Part shown: positions 8,735 to 17,351 of the stretch, in pieces
How positions within the stretch are numbered: the first letter of the stretch is position 1
Layout: each line of letters begins with the position of its first letter
Assembly: GCA_036262055.1 (NCBI GenBank)
Contig: DATAJP010000001.1
Location: 310,001-374,000, forward strand
Length of the DNA: 64,000 nt
DNA from: Ignavibacteria bacterium
GTDB taxonomy: Bacteria; Bacteroidota; Ignavibacteria; Tepidaquicellales; Tepidaquicellaceae
Direction: 5' to 3'
Program-made: the position numbers and the translations under genes
The notes under the pieces: generated by a model
Database searches by the model: none
What the model was told of the DNA's origin: nothing
Seen by the model: the letters and a program-made list of their open reading frames with translations, nothing else

Positions 8735-8760
8735 TTGGCTTAATCAGTAAAAAACAGTAG

Positions 8761-9405
8761 TTAAAAGGACTTTATTTGTTGAACATTATAAACAGTAGTT
8801 ATTTGCGGAATATTCTTGATTGAGAATAAAATACATTTTAAAATCTGAGGAAGTTTTACAAAATCCAATCTTTGTGCAGTCTGTTTTGTAAATGGTAATA
8901 ACTTAAAAATCCAAAATACAGGCATTATAAGATAAGGCCAGTAATGTCCGGGTCCAATTACATACCACGGACGTATGAAGGATGATTTAATTTTTGATTC
9001 AATCAGAAGCTGCTCACCTTTCATTCTAACATTAATAAAATCTTTCATAACAGGCGCAGGATGCGCAACGCTGAGATAAATAAAATGCTGAACATTTTTT
9101 TCTTTTGCTGCTTTGACTGCTTCCTGAATCGACACTAAATCAATTTTATAAAACTCATCCTTCTTAGCGGGTGAAGGATGTGCAACACCGATAAGGTGAA
9201 TAAATGTGCATCCGTCGGGAATTTTATTTACATAAGATTTGTAATGAAGAGCATCACCCTCAATTTTATGGCATTTTTCAGGAAGCTTTTGAAGTGAATT
9301 GCTTCTTGCAAGAGCATGAACTTCATACCCTGCATCTAATAACATTAAAATCAGACGGCTTCCTATATACCCTGTTCCGCCTGTAATAAAAATTTTTTTG
9401 ACCAT
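8761..9405 (-). CDS. NAD(P)-binding atypical short-chain dehydrogenase (NmrA/epimerase-like)
   Basis: A 214-aa Rossmann-fold protein. The glycine-rich motif ITGGTGYIGSRL (residues 7-18) shows NAD(P) binding. VEGD is represented by KIEGDAL at about 50, followed by FIHLIGVAHPSP. The segment QHFIYLSVAHPAP replaces the usual active-site strand, and the YxxxK dyad appears lost (VRMKGEQLL), as in atypical SDRs of the NmrA/complex-I NDUFA9 type. SFIRPWYVIGPGHYWP matches the RP..v.GPG segment of that group. Role unknown: quinone or complex-I accessory functions and simple redox sensing are both possible. It lies 107 bp upstream of the TonB receptor and is probably a separate unit. Confidence 0.75.
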   Translation of the reverse strand: MVKKIFITGGTGYIGSRLILMLLDAGYEVHALARSNSLQKLPEKCHKIEGDALHYKSYVNKIPDGCTFIHLIGVAHPSPAKKDEFYKIDLVSIQEAVKAAKEKNVQHFIYLSVAHPAPVMKDFINVRMKGEQLLIESKIKSSFIRPWYVIGPGHYWPYLIMPVFWIFKLLPFTKQTAQRLDFVKLPQILKCILFSIKNIPQITTVYNVQQIKSF

Positions 9406-9513
9406 TTATGTATATATTAATGAATATACGATATTTTATGAAATCAAGATTTAATGTAATACTTTTTAAACAAATATAATTTACTTATCTTGAGGCATAA
9501 AATAATAAATACC

Positions 9514-9939
9514 ATGAAAGGTTTTGCAAAAGAATTCAAGGAATTCATTTCAAGAGGCAGCGTTATTGACCTTGCGGTCGGTGTTATAATAGGCGCAGCA
9601 TTTGGCAAGATAGTTTCATCACTTGTAGATGATTTGCTTATGCCGGTCATCGGGTTGCTAATCGGCGGCATAAATTTCCGCGATATTAAATTCACGCTCG
9701 CTGATGCCGTTCTTGACCCCGCAGGAAAAGTAATTAAACAGGCAATTACTCTAAACCTCGGTAATTTCATACAGGTATTCATTGACTTCATCATAATTGC
9801 AGCAGCCATATTTGTAATAATAAAAATAATAAATTCACTCAGAAAAAAAGAGCAGGATACGCCTCCTCCTCCTGCACCACCGACAAAAGAAGAAGAATTA
9901 CTAACGGAAATAAGAGACTTATTGAAAAATAAAAATTAA
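9514..9939 (+). CDS. mscL: Large-conductance mechanosensitive channel MscL
   Basis: Inner-membrane homopentameric channel that opens under membrane tension to release solutes during hypo-osmotic shock. All family landmarks are present: the N-terminal amphipathic helix ([15 protein letters not shown]), pore helix TM1 with [20 protein letters not shown], a periplasmic loop of about 40 residues, TM2 ([19 protein letters not shown]) and a C-terminal bundle after a Pro-rich hinge ([20 protein letters not shown]). The frame is open upstream to a TTG at 9490, but the ATG at 9514 gives the canonical MscL N-terminus and a normal length of 141 aa. Confidence 0.95.
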   Translation: MKGFAKEFKEFISRGSVIDLAVGVIIGAAFGKIVSSLVDDLLMPVIGLLIGGINFRDIKFTLADAVLDPAGKVIKQAITLNLGNFIQVFIDFIIIAAAIFVIIKIINSLRKKEQDTPPPPAPPTKEEELLTEIRDLLKNKN

Positions 9940-9972
9940 TTTTTTATTTTATAATAAATTAAAACCCCGCTT

Positions 9973-11322
9973 ATGAAAAAATTAATATTAACCGTGATGT
10001 TGGTTTTTTTATCAACATCAACATTATTTTCTCAACAAGGTTGGTTTTTAACCAACGCTCCAAATACAAATTATCAATCAGTATTTTTTGTTAATGCACA
10101 AACCGGATGGGCAACTTCCGCATTAAATGTGTATAAAACAAACGACGGAGGTGCAAGTTGGAATGTAGTTCAATATGACACATCAAATAACGTTTATTCA
10201 AAAATATATTTTCTAAACGAAAATACGGGATGGATACTTTCATATAATGAAAATGGGGCACCTGCCTGCGGACATATCGGTTCAACTTTTTTAACTACAA
10301 ATGGAGGCGCAAACTGGGTAAGAAAAACATATGAATACTGCTCAAGACCTGTGGACATATATTTTATAAATGCTAATACAGGGTTTATTGCTCATGCTGA
10401 TGAAATTTTATTCGGTGGATTTGCAAGTATCGGTTCCATATCAAGAACAACGAACGGCGGTTTACATTGGTCAAATGTTACAGAGTTCCCTAATAATGGT
10501 GGGGAGTTTTATAAAATTAGTTTTAAAAATGACTTAACGGGATATGCTCTGAGTTATATCTGGAATGATTTTCAGCATGATACTCTTGCACTCTTCAAAA
10601 CAACAAATAGCGGTAGTAACTGGTTTAAATTTAAAGATATAACTAAAATTGCAGGAGGCAGAATAAACCCGTATGAAAATGCGATGGACTTAATTGCAAC
10701 AAGTGATAATATCTATATCATCGGCAAAGATTCTGTGTTTTTGCGTTCGACTGATGAAGGTACAAGCTGGGAAAAAATTTACTATGCACCATATAAAAGA
10801 CAAGTTGATTTATACTTTTCTAATTCAAATACCGGCTGGACTATTTTTAAATATGGAACTGATACAACTAATATAATGAAGACCACAAATGGAGGAGCAA
10901 ATTGGTTTAACCTAAGAAATCCATTCTCCAATAATCTTAATTCAATAATGTTTGTGAATGATTTAACGGGTTATGTTGCAGGAAGCGGAGTTATTTTAAA
11001 AACCGTAACCGGCGGAGTTACAAATGTTAAAATAATTTCGGATAAAATTCCTGAATCATTTAAACTTCAGCAAAATTATCCCAATCCTTTTAACGGTATT
11101 TCCGTGATAAGATTTTCAGTGCCGCAGAATAATAATCAGCATATAAAGCTAACGGTTTATAATATTGAAGGGAAGTTGATTGAAACATTGGTTAATGAAT
11201 CGATTCCGGCAGGTGAATATGAAGTTAAATGGGATTCAAAGCAGAATGCCAGCGGAATATATTTTTATAAGCTGGAAGCAAATAATTTTTCTGAAGTCAA
11301 AAGAATGGTATTAATAAAATAA
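9973..11322 (+). CDS. Secreted YCF48/BNR-type beta-propeller protein with T9SS sorting domain
   Basis: A signal peptide (MKKLILTVMLVFLSTSTLF, SQQ) precedes about six propeller-type repeats (for example VYKTNDGGASWNVV, FLTTNGGANWVRK, ISRTTNGGLHWS, MKTTNGGANWF). The C-terminal sorting domain starts at about residue 366 with QNYPNPFNGISVIRFSVP, continues with LTVYNIEGKLIETLVNE and ends FSEVKRMVLIK. Exported by the inner-membrane Sec system and then the type IX system (family knowledge). It lies 34 bp after mscL and 48 bp before nuoA on the same strand, so read-through into nuoAB is possible. Function unknown. Confidence 0.85.
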   Translation: MKKLILTVMLVFLSTSTLFSQQGWFLTNAPNTNYQSVFFVNAQTGWATSALNVYKTNDGGASWNVVQYDTSNNVYSKIYFLNENTGWILSYNENGAPACGHIGSTFLTTNGGANWVRKTYEYCSRPVDIYFINANTGFIAHADEILFGGFASIGSISRTTNGGLHWSNVTEFPNNGGEFYKISFKNDLTGYALSYIWNDFQHDTLALFKTTNSGSNWFKFKDITKIAGGRINPYENAMDLIATSDNIYIIGKDSVFLRSTDEGTSWEKIYYAPYKRQVDLYFSNSNTGWTIFKYGTDTTNIMKTTNGGANWFNLRNPFSNNLNSIMFVNDLTGYVAGSGVILKTVTGGVTNVKIISDKIPESFKLQQNYPNPFNGISVIRFSVPQNNNQHIKLTVYNIEGKLIETLVNESIPAGEYEVKWDSKQNASGIYFYKLEANNFSEVKRMVLIK

Positions 11323-11369
11323 CCGTTTTTCTCAATTTAATTTAATGTAATTTTTAAGTAATTTTGTTT

Positions 11370-11738
11370 ATGATAGAATCCTACATTCCGGTATTTTTAA
11401 TTGTAACAATTTCAATACTTTTTGCCATTACAAACATTAAGTTTTCATCGCTTTTTGGTCCGCAAAGACCAAACCGCGAGAAGCTTTCAACTTATGAAAG
11501 CGGTGTTGAGCCGATTGGAACCGCAAGGGATAGATTCTCGGTTAAATATTATATGGTAGCCGTGAGCTTTATTGTATTCGACATCGAAGTTGTATTTCTT
11601 TATCCTTGGGCGGTTTCGTTTGTAAATATGACTCAGCCGGAAATGGTTTATTCCTTCATTGTCGGGAGCTTTTTTCTCTTAATATTGTTTATCGGCTTGA
11701 TATATGAATATAAAAAAGAGGTATTAAAATGGGATTAG
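11370..11738 (+). CDS. nuoA: NADH-quinone oxidoreductase subunit A
   Basis: A membrane subunit of respiratory complex I (122 aa) with three hydrophobic segments. Diagnostic motifs are [20 protein letters not shown] and [20 protein letters not shown], including the conserved ESG loop and the FDxE segment. The frame is open to a TTG at 11364, but the ATG at 11370 (MIESYIPVF) is the natural start. Its 3' end overlaps nuoB by 10 bp, indicating translational coupling. Confidence 0.95.
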   Translation: MIESYIPVFLIVTISILFAITNIKFSSLFGPQRPNREKLSTYESGVEPIGTARDRFSVKYYMVAVSFIVFDIEVVFLYPWAVSFVNMTQPEMVYSFIVGSFFLLILFIGLIYEYKKEVLKWD

Positions 11739-12217
11739 AAGAAAAATTAGGAAGCGACGGTTTTTTTACGACTAAATTTGAAACGTTAATTAACTGGTCT
11801 CGCAAAAATGCTCTTTGGCCTATGCCGATGGGTATTTCCTGCTGTGCAATCGAAATGATGGCAGTTGCAGGACCGAGATTTGATATTGCAAGATTCGGAA
11901 GCGAAGCATTCAGGTTTTCTCCGAGACAAGCAGACGTTATGATTGTTGCAGGAACGGTAACATATAAAATGGCACACGTTGTCCGCAAGATTTATGACCA
12001 GATGCCTGACCCTAAATGGGTGATTGCAATGGGTGCGTGCACTTCAAGCGGCGGAATGTACAGAAGCTACTCTGTCGTTCAGGGAATTGACCAGTTTCTT
12101 CCTGTCGATGCATATGTGGCAGGATGTCCACCGAGACCTGATAATTTGCTGAATGCGCTTATGATGATTCAGTCAAAAATCGAAAAAGAAAAAATCGCGA
12201 AGTATTCCAAAAATTAA
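11729..12217 (+). CDS. nuoB: NADH-quinone oxidoreductase subunit B
   Basis: A peripheral-arm subunit carrying the terminal [4Fe-4S] cluster N2, which passes electrons to quinone. The cluster ligands are visible: the tandem CC in [11 protein letters not shown] (about 37-38), C in MGACTSSGG (about 102) and C in VAGCPPRPD (about 132). The length of 162 aa is normal. It overlaps nuoA by 10 bp and is followed 6 bp after the stop by a strong intrinsic terminator. The nuoAB pair is therefore a transcript separate from nuoCDEF, which starts 1.3 kb downstream. Confidence 0.97.
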   Translation: MGLEEKLGSDGFFTTKFETLINWSRKNALWPMPMGISCCAIEMMAVAGPRFDIARFGSEAFRFSPRQADVMIVAGTVTYKMAHVVRKIYDQMPDPKWVIAMGACTSSGGMYRSYSVVQGIDQFLPVDAYVAGCPPRPDNLLNALMMIQSKIEKEKIAKYSKN

Positions 12218-12223
12218 ATCAAT

Positions 12224-12253
12224 GCCGTCCCGATAAATCGGGACGGCTTTTTT
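12224..12253 (+). terminator. Rho-independent terminator after nuoB
   Basis: A perfect 10-bp stem GCCGTCCCGA / TCGGGACGGC with a TAAA loop (12224-12247), followed directly by TTTTTT. It ends the nuoAB transcript before the inserted secreted-protein gene. Confidence 0.9.
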
Positions 12254-12427
12254 GTTTCTAAAACTTTCCCCGCGTTAATTATATTTATTTAACTATTCCA
12301 TAAGTAATCTTAATTAATCATTGTTTTTTATTGAGATTATTACATAATAATAATTTTACATTTGTATTGATATTTTTTAAAAACAAGTTTATTTTCTAAC
12401 ACAAATCACTTATAAAAGGAGACAAAA
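12254..12427 (+). promoter_or_regulatory. Leader of the choice-of-anchor J gene: candidate promoter and strong ribosome-binding site
   Basis: TACATTTG at 12357-12364 matches the Bacteroidota -7 element TAnnTTTG, with ATTG 23 nt upstream as a weak -33 element. AAAGGAG at 12415-12421, six bases before the ATG, is an unusually good Shine-Dalgarno sequence for this window, where most leaders are A/T-rich and lack one. The gene therefore probably has its own promoter and high translation. The promoter call is tentative. Confidence 0.4.
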
Positions 12428-13363
12428 ATGAAAAAAGTGATACTAACTATGCTGTTTTTAATAATGGCATCATCAATGGCTTTTTCCCAAAGAATTGTAA
12501 TTAATCAAAACTTTGATAACATACCATTATCCGGCGACAGTTTGCCGACGGGATGGGCAAGATTTACACAATTAGGTAGCGTAACGCCCGGAACATTATG
12601 GGCTGCGAGAGATACAGGAACAACATATCCCGGAGCAAACCCTAATGCAGTAGTTGCTCAAGCTCACTCAAACCCAAGAGGATTAACAATTCCTTGGACC
12701 TCAGGCGGACCAGCAAATCTTGCCGACCAATGGTGCTATACAGATAGTTTTACCGTTCAGGCAGGCGACAGTTTAATTTTTTGGCTTTTAATCGGAAGCA
12801 CTCCGGGAATTACTGCATATCTTGATTCAATGAGTGTTTATACATCTCTATTCCAGATTCCTGCAGTTGAAACTCGAATTGCAAAAATCGTAAGTAACGA
12901 CAGCGCAGGTGTTCCTGTCGCAACAAATGACTGGACTGAGCATAAATTCAGTTTAAATGCTTTTGTCGGGCAAACAGTTTATATCGCGTTCAGATATTTT
13001 ATGGATGTGAGTCTTGATGGTTTATGGTGTAATATCGATGATGTGTTCGTTGGAAACAGAGCAGCTGTTAACATAAGTCAGATAGGAACAAACATTCCGG
13101 GTAAATTTGACTTATTCCAGAACTATCCTAATCCGTTCAATCCCAAAACAAACATTAAGTTTGACCTTGCGAAAGCAACAAACGTAAAACTTACTGTTTA
13201 TAACGCGCTCGGACAGGAAGTGAAAACTCTTGTTAACGAATATAAACCTGCAGGTTCTTATGTTGCAGATTTCGATGCAACAAACTTAACAAGCGGAACT
13301 TACTTCTATACACTCAGAACAAACGAATTTACTCAAACCAAAAAGATGGTTGTAATTAAGTAA
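12428..13363 (+). CDS. Secreted choice-of-anchor J domain protein with T9SS sorting domain
   Basis: A 311-aa exported protein: signal peptide (MKKVILTMLFLIMASSMAFS), then a jelly-roll choice-of-anchor J / cleaved-adhesin-type domain (about 25-205). Marks of that domain include SLPTGWARF, a central D-rich ligand region, NDWTEHKFSLNAFVGQTVYI and LWCNIDDVFVG. The type IX sorting domain follows (QNYPNPFNPKTNIKFDL at about 235, ending TQTKKMVVIK). Such domains bind glycans or proteins on cell surfaces in known adhesins; here the role is unknown. The gene sits between nuoB and nuoC in its own terminator-bounded unit, and its strong ribosome-binding site suggests an abundant product. Confidence 0.85.
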   Translation: MKKVILTMLFLIMASSMAFSQRIVINQNFDNIPLSGDSLPTGWARFTQLGSVTPGTLWAARDTGTTYPGANPNAVVAQAHSNPRGLTIPWTSGGPANLADQWCYTDSFTVQAGDSLIFWLLIGSTPGITAYLDSMSVYTSLFQIPAVETRIAKIVSNDSAGVPVATNDWTEHKFSLNAFVGQTVYIAFRYFMDVSLDGLWCNIDDVFVGNRAAVNISQIGTNIPGKFDLFQNYPNPFNPKTNIKFDLAKATNVKLTVYNALGQEVKTLVNEYKPAGSYVADFDATNLTSGTYFYTLRTNEFTQTKKMVVIK

Positions 13364-13395
13364 AAAGCAAAAGTAAAAAATAAAATAGTTGTAAT

Positions 13396-13423
13396 AAAAA
13401 AGGGGCTTGCAAGCCCCTTTTTT
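13396..13423 (+). terminator. Rho-independent terminator, perfect palindrome
   Basis: A 28-bp perfect palindrome with arms AAAAAAGGGGCTTG / CAAGCCCCTTTTTT. The A and T tracts make it usable on both strands. It separates the secreted-protein gene from nuoC. Confidence 0.85.
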
Positions 13424-13447
13424 ATTTTTAGTAAATTATTGAAAATA

Positions 13448-13471
13448 AGGACAGACAGGAATGTCTGTCCT
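13448..13471. repeat. 24-bp palindrome, copy 2 (AGGACAG family)
   Basis: Perfect 10-bp arms AGGACAGACA / TGTCTGTCCT with a GGAA loop. Same architecture as 5461-5484, where one arm carries a single change. It lies 57 bp ahead of nuoC. Confidence 0.75.
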
Positions 13472-13528
13472 ACCAAAAGGGTTTAATTTTAGAGTTTAAA
13501 CTCAATAAAATAAGTATTAATTTAGTTT

Positions 13529-14011
13529 ATGCAACTTACTGAAGAAAGATTATCCCTTATCAAATCGAAGCTTTCGAATTTCAATATAACATATGGTGAT
13601 GTGAACGGCACTTTGGGCTTAGTTATTCCCAAAGAACAGTTACTTGACGTATGCAAAATTCTCAGAGATGAGTGCGGCTTTGACTGGCTTGTCGATGCGG
13701 TCAGCGTTGACAGATTCACCAAGCAAAACAGATTTGAGATTATTTATAATCTGCGTTCGCGGGTTCACAGAGATAGGATTTTTTTCAGAGCAATTCTGGA
13801 ATCAAAAAATCCTGAGTCTCCAAGTCTTGCAGGAATTTGGGAATCTGCTAATTGGTATGAACGCGAAGCATATGACATGATGGGAATTAAATTTACGAAT
13901 CACCCCGACCCGAGAAGAATGTACATGCCTGATGAGTTTGAATATTATCCGCTCAGAAAAGATTTTCCGCTTATGGGTGTGCCTGATTCAATACCTTTAC
14001 CGAATAAATAA
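13529..14011 (+). CDS. nuoC: NADH-quinone oxidoreductase subunit C
   Basis: A peripheral-arm subunit of complex I (the 30-kDa homologue), 160 aa. The family signature occurs as WESANWYEREAYDMMGIKFT followed by HPDPRRMYMPDEFEYYPLRK and DFPL. It is a separate gene, not the NuoCD fusion seen in enterobacteria. It starts the nuoCDEF run (29 bp to nuoD) and is separated from nuoAB by the secreted-protein gene and two terminators, so it needs its own promoter in 13424-13528. I see no clear consensus there. Confidence 0.95.
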   Translation: MQLTEERLSLIKSKLSNFNITYGDVNGTLGLVIPKEQLLDVCKILRDECGFDWLVDAVSVDRFTKQNRFEIIYNLRSRVHRDRIFFRAILESKNPESPSLAGIWESANWYEREAYDMMGIKFTNHPDPRRMYMPDEFEYYPLRKDFPLMGVPDSIPLPNK

Positions 14012-14039
14012 AATTTTAAGATTAAGGATTTAAGATTAT

Positions 14040-15305
14040 ATGTCAAATACTATTCTTGAAAGAAACCCCGACCTTAAACGCTCCAAAATTCTTGAAGCGC
14101 TCGAGACAGAAGATTTAAGAGTTGAGTATAACGATGTTCTCGATAACGAGATGGTTCTTAACATGGGTCCACAGCATCCGGCAACTCACGGCGTACTAAG
14201 ATTACTTTTGAGCCTGGATGGTGAAACCGTGAAGGGATGCGTCCCTGAGCTTGGCTATCTTCACAGAGGATATGAAAAACTTGCCGAAGCATCAACATAC
14301 CACGAATTTATTCCGCACACAGACAGATTAGATTACCTCCAACCGATGGCAAACAACGTTGCTTATGCAATGGCTGTTGAAAAGCTAATCGGTCTTCAGG
14401 TTCCTGAAAGAGGGCAGTATATAAGAACAATTGTTTCAGAGCTTGCACGCATACAGTCGCATTTGCTTGCAATGGGAGCACTGCTTATTGATATTGGAGC
14501 GGTTACACCGTTTCTTTGGGTTATCCGTGAACGTGAGAAAATTCTTGATTTATATGACCTTATTTGCGGAGCGAGATTTACAACTTCATATACAAGAATC
14601 GGCGGAGTTGCGCAGGATATTAATGATGACATCGTTACGGCAATAAGAAATTTCATAAAAGAGTTTCCCGCAAATTTGCAGGAATGCAGAGACTTAGTAG
14701 AGAGAAATAAAATTTTCATCATAAGAACAGAGAATGTCGGTTACTTAGCGCCTGAAGAGTGCATTAAGCTTGGCTTAACAGGTCCATTAACACGTGCTGC
14801 AGGATTTGATAACGATTTAAGAAAAGATGACCCGTATTTGATTTACAGCCAGTTGAATTTTGATGTTCCTGTATTTAATGACAGCGATTGTCTTGCAAGA
14901 TATTATGTCCGCGCTGATGAAATGGTGCAGTCAACAAGGATTGTTCAGCAGTGTCTTGACAAGCTTCCCGGTGGTCCGTGCAATGCGCAGGATGCCAAAA
15001 AAGTAATGCCTGAAAAAGGAAAAATTTACACAAAAATGGAAGAACTAATTCACGATTTCATTATCGTGAATTTTGGAGTTAATCCCCCTAAGCTTGAATC
15101 ATATTCGGCAATCGAATCATCAAAAGGCGAATTAGGCTTTTATATTATTAGTGACGGCGGCGGACACCCGTATAGATTGAAAATCAGAAGTCCCAGCTTT
15201 TCTAACTTGCAAGGCTTAGCTCCGATGATGAGAGAATGTCTTGTGTCAGATACTGTTGTTATCATCGGCGGTGTTGACCCTGTGATGGGTGAAGCAGATA
15301 AGTAG
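14040..15305 (+). CDS. nuoD: NADH-quinone oxidoreductase subunit D
   Basis: A 49-kDa-type subunit of complex I (421 aa) that forms the quinone-binding cavity with NuoB. Motifs: NMGPQHPATHGVLRLLLSLD near residue 40, LGYLHRGYEKLAE, HTDRLDYL, LLAMGALLIDIGA, and the C-terminal GELGFYIISDGGGHPYRLKI with R-PSF..L. The C-terminal DPVMGEADK corresponds to the usual DPV.GEVDR ending. Spacing of 29 bp from nuoC and 49 bp to nuoE fits one operon. Confidence 0.97.
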   Translation: MSNTILERNPDLKRSKILEALETEDLRVEYNDVLDNEMVLNMGPQHPATHGVLRLLLSLDGETVKGCVPELGYLHRGYEKLAEASTYHEFIPHTDRLDYLQPMANNVAYAMAVEKLIGLQVPERGQYIRTIVSELARIQSHLLAMGALLIDIGAVTPFLWVIREREKILDLYDLICGARFTTSYTRIGGVAQDINDDIVTAIRNFIKEFPANLQECRDLVERNKIFIIRTENVGYLAPEECIKLGLTGPLTRAAGFDNDLRKDDPYLIYSQLNFDVPVFNDSDCLARYYVRADEMVQSTRIVQQCLDKLPGGPCNAQDAKKVMPEKGKIYTKMEELIHDFIIVNFGVNPPKLESYSAIESSKGELGFYIISDGGGHPYRLKIRSPSFSNLQGLAPMMRECLVSDTVVIIGGVDPVMGEADK

Positions 15306-15354
15306 TTTTTAAGGTTTATAAAGTTTGTAAAGTTATAAAGAAAATTGTAAAATT

Positions 15355-15858
15355 ATGTTTGAACACGTTAAAGAACATTTATTTAACGCAGAAGAATTAA
15401 AAGTTGTAGAAAATCATCTTAAGAAATTCCCGACCAAGATGTCAGCGACTTTGCCTGTGCTCTGGATGATACAGGATAAATTCGGATGGATTTCTGAAGA
15501 GTCGATGAAATATGTTGCAGAGCTTCTTCAGGTGCCTGATGACCATGTTCTTGGCGTAGTTACATTTTATACAATGTATTTTCAGAAGCCGATGGGGAAG
15601 ATTCATCTGCAGGTTTGCACAAATGTTTCGTGCATGCTTCGCGGCGGATATGATATTTATCATTATATCAGCGACAAGCTGAAAATAAAAAATAAAGAGA
15701 TTACTCAGGACGGGATATTTTCGATTGAGGAAGTCGAGTGTCTCGGAAGCTGCGGAACTGCTCCGATGCTTCAGGTGAATAACAGAGAGTTTTATGAAAA
15801 TCTTTCAGTAGATAAGATGGATGGATTGCTTGATGATTTAAAAAATAAATACGCTTAA
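15355..15858 (+). CDS. nuoE: NADH-quinone oxidoreductase subunit E
   Basis: A 24-kDa-type subunit of the NADH dehydrogenase module with [2Fe-2S] cluster N1a. The four ligands are visible as C-x4-C in VCTNVSCMLRGG and C-x3-C in VECLGSCGTAP. The N-terminal helical bundle includes ATLPVLWMIQDKFGWISEES. The length of 167 aa is typical. It is followed 7 bp later by nuoF, and the pair forms the NADH-oxidising unit. Its presence shows a complex I able to use NADH, unlike the 11-subunit form lacking E, F and G found in photosynthetic Chlorobi (family knowledge). Confidence 0.96.
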   Translation: MFEHVKEHLFNAEELKVVENHLKKFPTKMSATLPVLWMIQDKFGWISEESMKYVAELLQVPDDHVLGVVTFYTMYFQKPMGKIHLQVCTNVSCMLRGGYDIYHYISDKLKIKNKEITQDGIFSIEEVECLGSCGTAPMLQVNNREFYENLSVDKMDGLLDDLKNKYA

Positions 15859-15865
15859 TTCTGAA

Positions 15866-17257
15866 ATGGACAACGTAAAAATAATATTAAAAGACATAAC
15901 TGATTTAAATAAGATTGATGTTTATGAAGCAACAGGCGGGTTCGGTGCTTTGAAAAAAGTTCTGAACGGAATGAAGCCGGATGATGTAATTGAAGAAGTT
16001 AAGAAATCGAATCTTCGCGGACGAGGCGGAGCTTGTTTCCCGACCGGCTTGAAATGGTCTTTCATGCCAAAGAACAACGAGAAGCCGAAATATCTTTGCT
16101 GTAACGGTGACGAATCGGAGCCGGGAAGTTTTAAGGACAGAGAAATTTTTGAAAAAAATCCATACCAGTTTATAGAAGGTTCAATCATTGCCGCTTATGC
16201 AATGGGATGTAAAGCAATTTATTGTTATATAAGAGGCGAGTATTGGAAATGGGTGAACATAATGGAAGAGGCAGTTGCGAAAACTTATGAGAAAGGTTAC
16301 TTAGGTCAGAATATATTGGGAAGCGGTTTTTCGACAGATATGTATATTTACAAAGGCGCAGGTGCTTATATATGCGGTGAAGAATCTGCATTGATGAACT
16401 CACTTGAAGGCAAACGCGGATACCCGAGAATTAAACCTCCGTTCCCTGCAGCAGTTGGTGTTTGGGGAATGCCGACAACCATTAACAATATTGAAACTCT
16501 TGCGACTGTTCCTGAAATAATTACTCGTGGAGCGGAATGGTTTGCTGCAATCGGCGAGCCGAAGCATCCCGGAACATTGCTTTATGGAATAAGCGGTCAC
16601 GTTAACAAGCCGGGTGTTTATGAGCTTCCGACAGGAATTCCTTTGATGACTTTGATAAATGATTACGCAGGCGGGGTATTAAACGGCAAAGATATTAAGA
16701 TGGTTATCCCGGGCGGTTCTTCTATGCCTCCATTGACAAAAGAGGAATGTTTGACGATGAAAATGGATAACGAAAGCTTGAAAGCAGTCGGCTCGGCAAT
16801 TGGAACGGCTGGCGTTATGGTAATGGATGAAGATACCGACATTTTAAAAGTCTTAACAAGAATAACAAAGTTTTATTACCACGAATCATGCGGACAATGC
16901 ACTCCCTGCCGCGAGGGCTGCGGATGGCTTTTGAGGGTTCTCAAAAGAATCGAAGCGGGACTCGGAAGACAGGAAGATTTGGATTTGCTGATTTCGGTTT
17001 CAGAAAACATCGAGGGAAATACAATCTGCGCGCTTGGTGATGCTGCTGCTTGGCCTGTGAAATGGACAATCAGAAAATTCAGAGCCGATTTTGAAGCACG
17101 CATTAATAAAGGCGAGGTTGTTCTTGAAAATCCTAATAAAGTTCACGCATTAAGGTACTCCCCTGAATATGGATTAAATACAGATGAAAGTGAATATAAA
17201 GAAGTTGAAGAATTAATGGGTAAAGTTCGTGAAGATGTTGATGAATTGAGGTATTAA
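15866..17257 (+). CDS. nuoF: NADH-quinone oxidoreductase subunit F (NADH/FMN-binding)
   Basis: A 51-kDa-type subunit (463 aa) that binds NADH, FMN and cluster N3. The NADH/FMN loop GRGGACFPTGLKWSFMP is at about 52, NGDESEPGSFKDRE at about 80 and GAGAYICGEESALMNSLEGK at about 165. The N3 ligands are ESCGQCTPCREGC plus the distal Cys in NTICALGDAAAWP. The C-terminal tail after residue 430 is a little longer than in minimal homologues. nuoG and the membrane subunits H-N do not follow; the next gene is an unrelated small exported protein, so the remaining complex I genes must be elsewhere. Confidence 0.97.
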   Translation: MDNVKIILKDITDLNKIDVYEATGGFGALKKVLNGMKPDDVIEEVKKSNLRGRGGACFPTGLKWSFMPKNNEKPKYLCCNGDESEPGSFKDREIFEKNPYQFIEGSIIAAYAMGCKAIYCYIRGEYWKWVNIMEEAVAKTYEKGYLGQNILGSGFSTDMYIYKGAGAYICGEESALMNSLEGKRGYPRIKPPFPAAVGVWGMPTTINNIETLATVPEIITRGAEWFAAIGEPKHPGTLLYGISGHVNKPGVYELPTGIPLMTLINDYAGGVLNGKDIKMVIPGGSSMPPLTKEECLTMKMDNESLKAVGSAIGTAGVMVMDEDTDILKVLTRITKFYYHESCGQCTPCREGCGWLLRVLKRIEAGLGRQEDLDLLISVSENIEGNTICALGDAAAWPVKWTIRKFRADFEARINKGEVVLENPNKVHALRYSPEYGLNTDESEYKEVEELMGKVREDVDELRY

Positions 17258-17351
17258 TTTGGTTTCAAATCTCATTTTACTTCACAGCAAATAGGACTTG
17301 ACTTAAAAATATTTCCTATATATCTTTATACCATAATAATTTGAGGTATAT

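Noticed and set aside
8654-8760. Cobalamin riboswitch ahead of the TonB receptor
   Set aside because: The leader is short and A/T-rich and lacks the conserved B12 box; neighbours point to heme instead.
9444-9809. 121-aa ORF antisense to mscL
   Set aside because: Pure frame shadow of the conserved MscL coding sequence.
14396-14722. 108-aa ORF antisense to nuoD, and similar antisense ORFs in nuoB, nuoE and nuoF
   Set aside because: They lie wholly within strongly conserved complex I genes and have no domain or leader support.
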